From Acidobacteriota bacterium (GTDB taxonomy: Bacteria > Acidobacteriota > UBA6911), in NCBI GenBank assembly GCA_023265215.1, contig JAHFUH010000036.1:1-19112 (forward strand): a stretch of 19,112 nt of DNA. Direction: 5' to 3'. This document shows positions 15,469 to 19,112 of the stretch, piece after piece; the first letter of the stretch is position 1; every line of letters starts with the position of its first letter. A program made the translations under genes and the position numbers. Under the pieces are notes generated by a model that saw nothing but the letters and a program-made list of their open reading frames with translations, made no database searches and was not told where the DNA came from.

Positions 15469-16187
15469 CTATTCGGCGGGTTCCTCCACAAGCGCGGGGA
15501 GTGGAGCTTTCTTATCCTCGACAACGGCATCCATCGATACTTCGGGAACCGTGAGGATGAGCAAAAATGAAATAAACATTGTTACGGCGCCCAGCAGGAA
15601 AACGATCCTCAAGCCGGCCTGCAAGGATGTGCGAATAGCCTCGACAGTCTGCTTGAACAAGCCGCTTCCATAAGATCCTTCTTTAGCGAAAGCCGACTCG
15701 AGCGTTTTCATCGCTGCGGGGGACAAGAGTGCTTTTGGATCTGCCAGTGCTGTGATCGTTGCTTTGTCCGCAAATTGATGCAATTCGGCTGGAAGAGTCG
15801 TTTCAAGCGACTTTGAATAGGTAGTATTCATCGCCGATCCCAGAATGGCTGGAGCAATAGCTGTCCCTAACGTAATGCTGAAGTAAAGAGCGCCCATCGA
15901 TGCTCCGAGCAATCTTTTGGGGACGGCATATTGAGCCACGAGCGCATGAGGATCGGAATCATTCCCGAGCCAAATCCCGCAAGCGTGGCAGCCAGCACAG
16001 CTATGCAAACCGGCGTTCCTGAATCGAAAAATACGATTCCCGAAATCGCTGCAGTCAAAAGCCCGTAGCCCGAGATATCAATAATTTGTACGATTGCAGT
16101 TTCCGGGATGCGCGTGTTGCGTCCACTGACATCCAGGCTCCAGGGAGAAGCAAGAGATGCGCTGGGCTCGGTAGCTATGGTCTCCAT
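15469..16187 (-). pseudogene. MFS drug/sugar transporter, truncated and frameshifted
   Basis: Two overlapping minus-strand frames together read the C-terminal part of a 14-helix (EmrB/QacA, DHA2-like) transporter: ISGYGLLTAAISGIVFF, then AVLAATLAGFGSGMIPILM, then in the next frame ALVAQYAVPKRLLGASMGALYFSITLG, ending with a last helix (IVFLLGAVTMFISFLLIL) and an acidic tail. A one-base deletion near 15950 (ATG GCG CTC GTG becoming ATG CGC TCG TG) links them. The N-terminal half of the transporter is absent; 16188-16302 has no recognisable MFS code. The 3' end is duplicated at 17625-17679. Confidence 0.75.
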
Positions 16188-16302
16188 TTACCAAGGGACG
16201 CCGGTCATTGCTTCCCAAAATAGTGCTGGATTGGATGTAAACTGCTGCCTTCCCAGTCATGACCATGGAGAGCCGCCAATTCGTGGCCGGCGATGGAAAA
16301 AT

Positions 16303-17148
16303 CTAATGGACGCAGGGCGCCTTGCCCGCTAGCTCCTCAAAATAGGCGCGCAGGGTCTGCGGATCGCGTCCGAGGATCGCGCGTAGCGTCAAGGCGTTTC
16401 CGCGCAGGCCGTAACGGTCATAATGCTCAAACATCGGTCGAAGCAAATCGGGGAACTTGTTGAGCATGTCCGCACCGCCCCGCCGCGCCTCAATTGTACA
16501 GCCCGTGATATCACCGATCATGGCTGCAATCTCGTGCCGGTTGAGCGTTCCCTCTGCGCAGAGTTCAAAAGTGCCATTCGTTAATCGGTCCTCAGTTATT
16601 GCAATTGCCGCCACTTTGGCGACATCACGATAATCGACGCGGCTGTGGCGAGTTTCATTTGACCATGGTTCGATGATGACGCCGTTTTCAATAATACCAC
16701 GCCATGTGCGTTCGTAGTTCTGGAACAGGATCGCTGGATGCAGGAAGGTGAATTCCAGGTTGCTGTCGAGTACCGCCTCCTCCACAAGCGCTTTAGACGC
16801 GTGGTTTGGAAGGCCGTTCAACACCGGATGGATGACGGAGGAGAAGACGAAGCGCCTGACCCCAGCCTCGACGGCTTGAGCTACAACACGCTGGCCGATC
16901 GCCGCCTGATTGTCAAGGAACACGGGCGAAACATAGAATATGCTGGTGATACCCTTAAGTGCCTGGCGTACGCTATCTGCATCGGTGAGGTCGCCAATTG
17001 CAACCTCTGATGCGCCGTTGCGGCGCACAAGTGGCACATCACCAGATTTGCGAACGAAGGCTCGAACCTCGGCGTTGCGTTGCGCCAGTTCAGGCAAAAC
17101 AAGGCCGGCGAAGGGACCGGTCGCTCCAAAGGCAAGGATCTTATTCAT
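16303..17148 (-). CDS. NmrA-like NAD(P)-binding protein
   Basis: This 281-residue atypical SDR has the Rossmann glycine motif GATGPFAG (8-15), RAFVRKSGD near 29-37 (dinucleotide selectivity) and a GDLTDADSVRQAL segment. The body reads RFVFSSVIHP and then LHPAILFQNY, as in NmrA/azoreductase-like proteins that sense or reduce with NADP(H). The ATG at 17148 has GGAGG seven nucleotides upstream. It stands alone between a broken transporter and an uncertain small gene, and its link to polysaccharide use is not evident. It may be a quinone reductase or a redox-sensing regulator; the sequence does not decide. Confidence 0.85.
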   Translation of the reverse strand: MNKILAFGATGPFAGLVLPELAQRNAEVRAFVRKSGDVPLVRRNGASEVAIGDLTDADSVRQALKGITSIFYVSPVFLDNQAAIGQRVVAQAVEAGVRRFVFSSVIHPVLNGLPNHASKALVEEAVLDSNLEFTFLHPAILFQNYERTWRGIIENGVIIEPWSNETRHSRVDYRDVAKVAAIAITEDRLTNGTFELCAEGTLNRHEIAAMIGDITGCTIEARRGGADMLNKFPDLLRPMFEHYDRYGLRGNALTLRAILGRDPQTLRAYFEELAGKAPCVH

Positions 17149-17201
17149 AGCGCACCTCCATCAAAGCACTTCCTTAGAAAGGCGATCGAAGCTCCTATTT
17201 C

Positions 17202-17471
17202 TCAATCAACAAGGTCATACCGCGGCACGCCATCCCTGCTGCAGATCATTCCTTCCGGCCTGATCACTGTGGAAAACCTGCCACCCAGGGAGATTTCCGA
17301 TGCAGTGAAAGCAGCTTTTTCCGCCTCGCGCCCGGATTTGGCGCTGAACACAAGCGCGGCCGGAGTGAGTTTCGCGCTCGTCACTCCATCGCTCAATACG
17401 ATCTCCCGCGCCTCTATCCGTTCCATTTTGCTTTCAGTCTTTTGGGGAAGGACGAATCGCATTGCATTCAT
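17202..17471 (-). CDS. hypothetical protein, uncertain
   Basis: This 89-residue frame from ATG 17471 (an in-frame GTG lies at 17546) contains ERIEAREIVLSDGVTSAKLTP, followed by AALVFSAKSGREAEKAAFTAS, which looks like a short series of beta strands with alternating polar positions. I do not recognise a family. No good ribosome site is present. It is convergent with nothing and lies between the NmrA-like gene and the MFS fragment. It may be a remnant of a larger beta-rich protein or a chance frame. Confidence 0.3.
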   Translation of the reverse strand: MNAMRFVLPQKTESKMERIEAREIVLSDGVTSAKLTPAALVFSAKSGREAEKAAFTASEISLGGRFSTVIRPEGMICSRDGVPRYDLVD

Positions 17472-17624
17472 TCCATTTGCAAAAGCCGACTCCGATACCG
17501 ACCCCGAAGCTATTAACTCGTTGTGAAATTTCGCTAACGACAGCACGCCGGAACGGCTTAGCCTGTCAGGGTCGCACGGTCATAGGCCATGGGTTTAGCT
17601 GAGACTAAGAGAAATCAAAAACAG

Positions 17625-17679
17625 GCGCATGCGTTCTCCTATTCATCTGGTTCCTCCGCAAGCGCGGGCTGTAGAGCTA
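17625..17679 (-). pseudogene. duplicated 3' end of the MFS transporter
   Basis: These 55 bp match 15455-15509. The minus frame reads LQPALAEEPDE and TAG, against PLPALVEEPAE and TAG at the MFS 3' end, with shared downstream sequence TTCTCCTATTC. The fragment ends within a base or two of the hydrolase stop codon, so two genes' 3' ends have been joined tail to tail in the same direction. Confidence 0.75.
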
Positions 17680-18498
17680 CTATTTAAGCGCATCCAGCCA
17701 GTCATAGAGCGCTGTTTTGTATGCGGCGTACTGTTCGCGGCGAATACTATGTCCGGCGCCCTTTATGTATTCCCACCTAAACGGCGATTTAGACTTCCAG
17801 AGCTTGGCCGCATTTTCCGCGATAGCTCTGGATACGATGCCGTTTTCCGCGATGATGAGCAGCGTAGGACACTGAAGTCCGGCAACAATTTCTTCATAAG
17901 GGAGTGACGGAACTCCGACACCGTTAAAAATAGCCTTGTCCCACAACTTCCTGGAATTTGCCCAGGGTATTACGTCATCTTCAGGCCATGTTGGATTATC
18001 CATGCGGCATCTGGCTTTTATATCCTCCAGTGGAAGTCCGGCAATTTCTGTCTGGTAGGCCCGTATTGCCTCGTGGTTCTTTTTAGCTGTTTCAAATTCT
18101 TCCGGTTTTGGCGGAAACAAGCCCCAGGACGGGTCTTCAAGGATAATGGCTTTGGGCAAATCAGGGTACTCCATCGCAACGCTGCACGTTATCCCGGCGC
18201 CCATGGAATGCCCCATAATGATCGGCTTTTCGAGCCCCAGTTCTTTGACCAGACCGGCGACATGTTTCGTATGGTTATCAAAAGAAAAATCCACGCCTAA
18301 TCTATCGGAAAGTCCATGTCCTTGCGCATCCGGCATGATGACATCATATCGTTCCGCAAGCTCCTGTGCTGTTCGTCCCCAGCAAAGCCCGTCGTCTGAA
18401 CCGCCGTGCAGCAACACGATAGAAGGCTTCTTCCCGCCGTAGCGGTAGTAGTGGATTTTGATCCCGTCGATAAGAACATTGCCTTCTTGATAGTCCAT
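17680..18498 (-). CDS. alpha/beta hydrolase
   Basis: This 272-residue cytoplasmic hydrolase has no signal peptide. The oxyanion segment is LLHGGSDDG (29-37), DAQGHGLSD follows at 57-65, the nucleophile is Ser98 in GHSMGAG, and the histidine His250 in GAGHSIRR. The usual acid position after strand 7 reads LLIIAENGIVS, so Glu218 or another acid would have to serve instead of Asp. The ATG at 18498 is chosen because it lies 7 nt after the preceding gene's stop. A longer frame reaches into that gene. It forms a two-gene operon with the DUF8021-like gene. Two fragments of related genes lie at 11992-12086 and 13058-13187. The substrate is unknown; lactone or aryl ester hydrolysis are possibilities. 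Confidence 0.87.
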   Translation of the reverse strand: MDYQEGNVLIDGIKIHYYRYGGKKPSIVLLHGGSDDGLCWGRTAQELAERYDVIMPDAQGHGLSDRLGVDFSFDNHTKHVAGLVKELGLEKPIIMGHSMGAGITCSVAMEYPDLPKAIILEDPSWGLFPPKPEEFETAKKNHEAIRAYQTEIAGLPLEDIKARCRMDNPTWPEDDVIPWANSRKLWDKAIFNGVGVPSLPYEEIVAGLQCPTLLIIAENGIVSRAIAENAAKLWKSKSPFRWEYIKGAGHSIRREQYAAYKTALYDWLDALK

Positions 18499-18505
18499 AG
18501 CCGCC

Positions 18506-19112
18506 CTATTTGCAGATTGGTTCGATCGGCCAGCCCATTGATTTGGCGCCCGCGCCAATGACGGCTTGAACCAAATCCACTTTGCCGCTTCTCATCCGGA
18601 ACACATGGAAATCCGGCAGGCTGCCCGTGAAATGCACATAAGCGACAACTGTTCCGGCTTCCACATCCACCAGGAAGCGCCGAGGACCGTGGGTCGTAAT
18701 AACCAAACCCTTCGGCGAACAGTCATGCGCCGTCATCTTAACGCCGCCCATCATTCCTCCGCCCTTGGTTGTTTGAAAGCCGTTTTCCCAGCGATCGCAA
18801 ATACTAGCGAACGGGGTATGCACTTTGGGATTATCGACGAACATATCATAATAATCATCAGCGGCGGCAATCATGGCCAGCCGGCTGCTTCGCTGTTCCA
18901 CGGGGATGATGCTTTCCCAATCCTGGTCTTTGGTTTCCAGCACGTTTGCGGCATTGAACGCAAATTCAGTTTCCCGGGCGACAAATGTTTCAATCTCGGT
19001 AATCTTTTGATTTTCTACTTTGAGCCGGGCACCATAGAGAATCGGCCGGATCACGCCGTCAGCGGGTGGTTTCGCCGACAGGCTGGCAAAAGGCGATGCT
19101 TTTGCGGCCGGC
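18506..19112 (-). CDS. SnoaL-like (DUF8021-type) protein, partial (5' end outside the window)
   Basis: The frame is open to the right edge of the window, so the start lies outside. About 202 residues are visible. RLKVENQKITEIETFVARE matches RLKIAGQIITEVETMTVR in the pseudogene at 10640-11523, followed by an NTF2-like second half (DDYYDMFVDN, CDRWENG and FLVDVEAGTVVAYVHF). The family has no established function known to me. It overlaps nothing and is followed after 7 nt by the hydrolase, so the two are probably cotranscribed. This is the only intact-looking copy here. Confidence 0.8.
   Translation of the reverse strand, partial: PAAKASPFASLSAKPPADGVIRPILYGARLKVENQKITEIETFVARETEFAFNAANVLETKDQDWESIIPVEQRSSRLAMIAAADDYYDMFVDNPKVHTPFASICDRWENGFQTTKGGGMMGGVKMTAHDCSPKGLVITTHGPRRFLVDVEAGTVVAYVHFTGSLPDFHVFRMRSGKVDLVQAVIGAGAKSMGWPIEPICK

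Noticed and set aside
1..19112. CRISPR arrays, tRNA, rRNA, riboswitches, complete insertion sequences
   Set aside because: No regularly spaced repeats, tRNA-like cloverleaf, rRNA segments or intact transposase gene were seen.

Overview
The window reads as an accessory, plant-polymer-directed region of a bacterial chromosome or metagenomic contig with roughly half G+C. There is no rRNA, tRNA or phylogenetic marker. The mix of secreted Gly/Met/Pro-rich esterases, a GH51 arabinofuranosidase, a SnoaL-like 'DUF8021-type' protein (two copies), a URO-D-type methyltransferase and a 'CCGCAGAGGCGCAGAG' intergenic repeat recalls soil Acidobacteriota (Bryobacterales/Solibacter-like), but this is a low-confidence guess.

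Layout. 1-620: decayed edge with a RAYT-transposase remnant and a REP-like hairpin. 668-2955 (minus): a decayed flavoprotein, a ferredoxin interrupted by a stop codon, and an intact secreted esterase carrying an inserted beta-rich domain. 3219-8082 (minus): a five-kilobase run GH51 arabinofuranosidase > BD-FAE-type esterase > CE1/LpqC-like esterase > SASA/CE6-type acetylesterase, transcribed away from a nearly symmetric divergent promoter at about 8200. 8370-10590 (plus): a URO-D-type (corrinoid-methyltransferase-like) protein, a third LpqC-like esterase and a strong hairpin. 10640-11523: a DUF8021-like pseudogene (one frameshift, one nonsense codon). 11524-13240: a mosaic of repeats and duplicated gene fragments around one intact gene (lipocalin), with a truncated GH28 polygalacturonase. 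13241-15396: SGNH esterase and divergent SDR. 15469-16190: broken MFS transporter. 16303-17148: NmrA-like protein. 17680-19112 (minus): an alpha/beta hydrolase preceded by the partial second DUF8021-like gene.

How it may work together. Arabinofuranosidase, an acetylesterase, several feruloyl/acyl-esterase-like enzymes and an SGNH esterase would strip arabinose and ester decorations from hemicellulose or pectin. The URO-D-type protein and the flavoprotein/ferredoxin pair could act on released methoxylated or aromatic compounds; that link is inference. A 16-bp palindrome (TTAAAC-N4-GTTTAA) lies upstream of both the flavoprotein/ferredoxin/esterase operon and the third esterase, which suggests a shared regulator not encoded here.

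The strongest unusual signals are the 19-bp-arm palindrome with an outward TTGACA at each end, the shared TTAAAC-N4-GTTTAA palindrome, the domain insertion at a variable site in the esterase family, and the reshuffled gene fragments between 11.6 and 17.7 kb.
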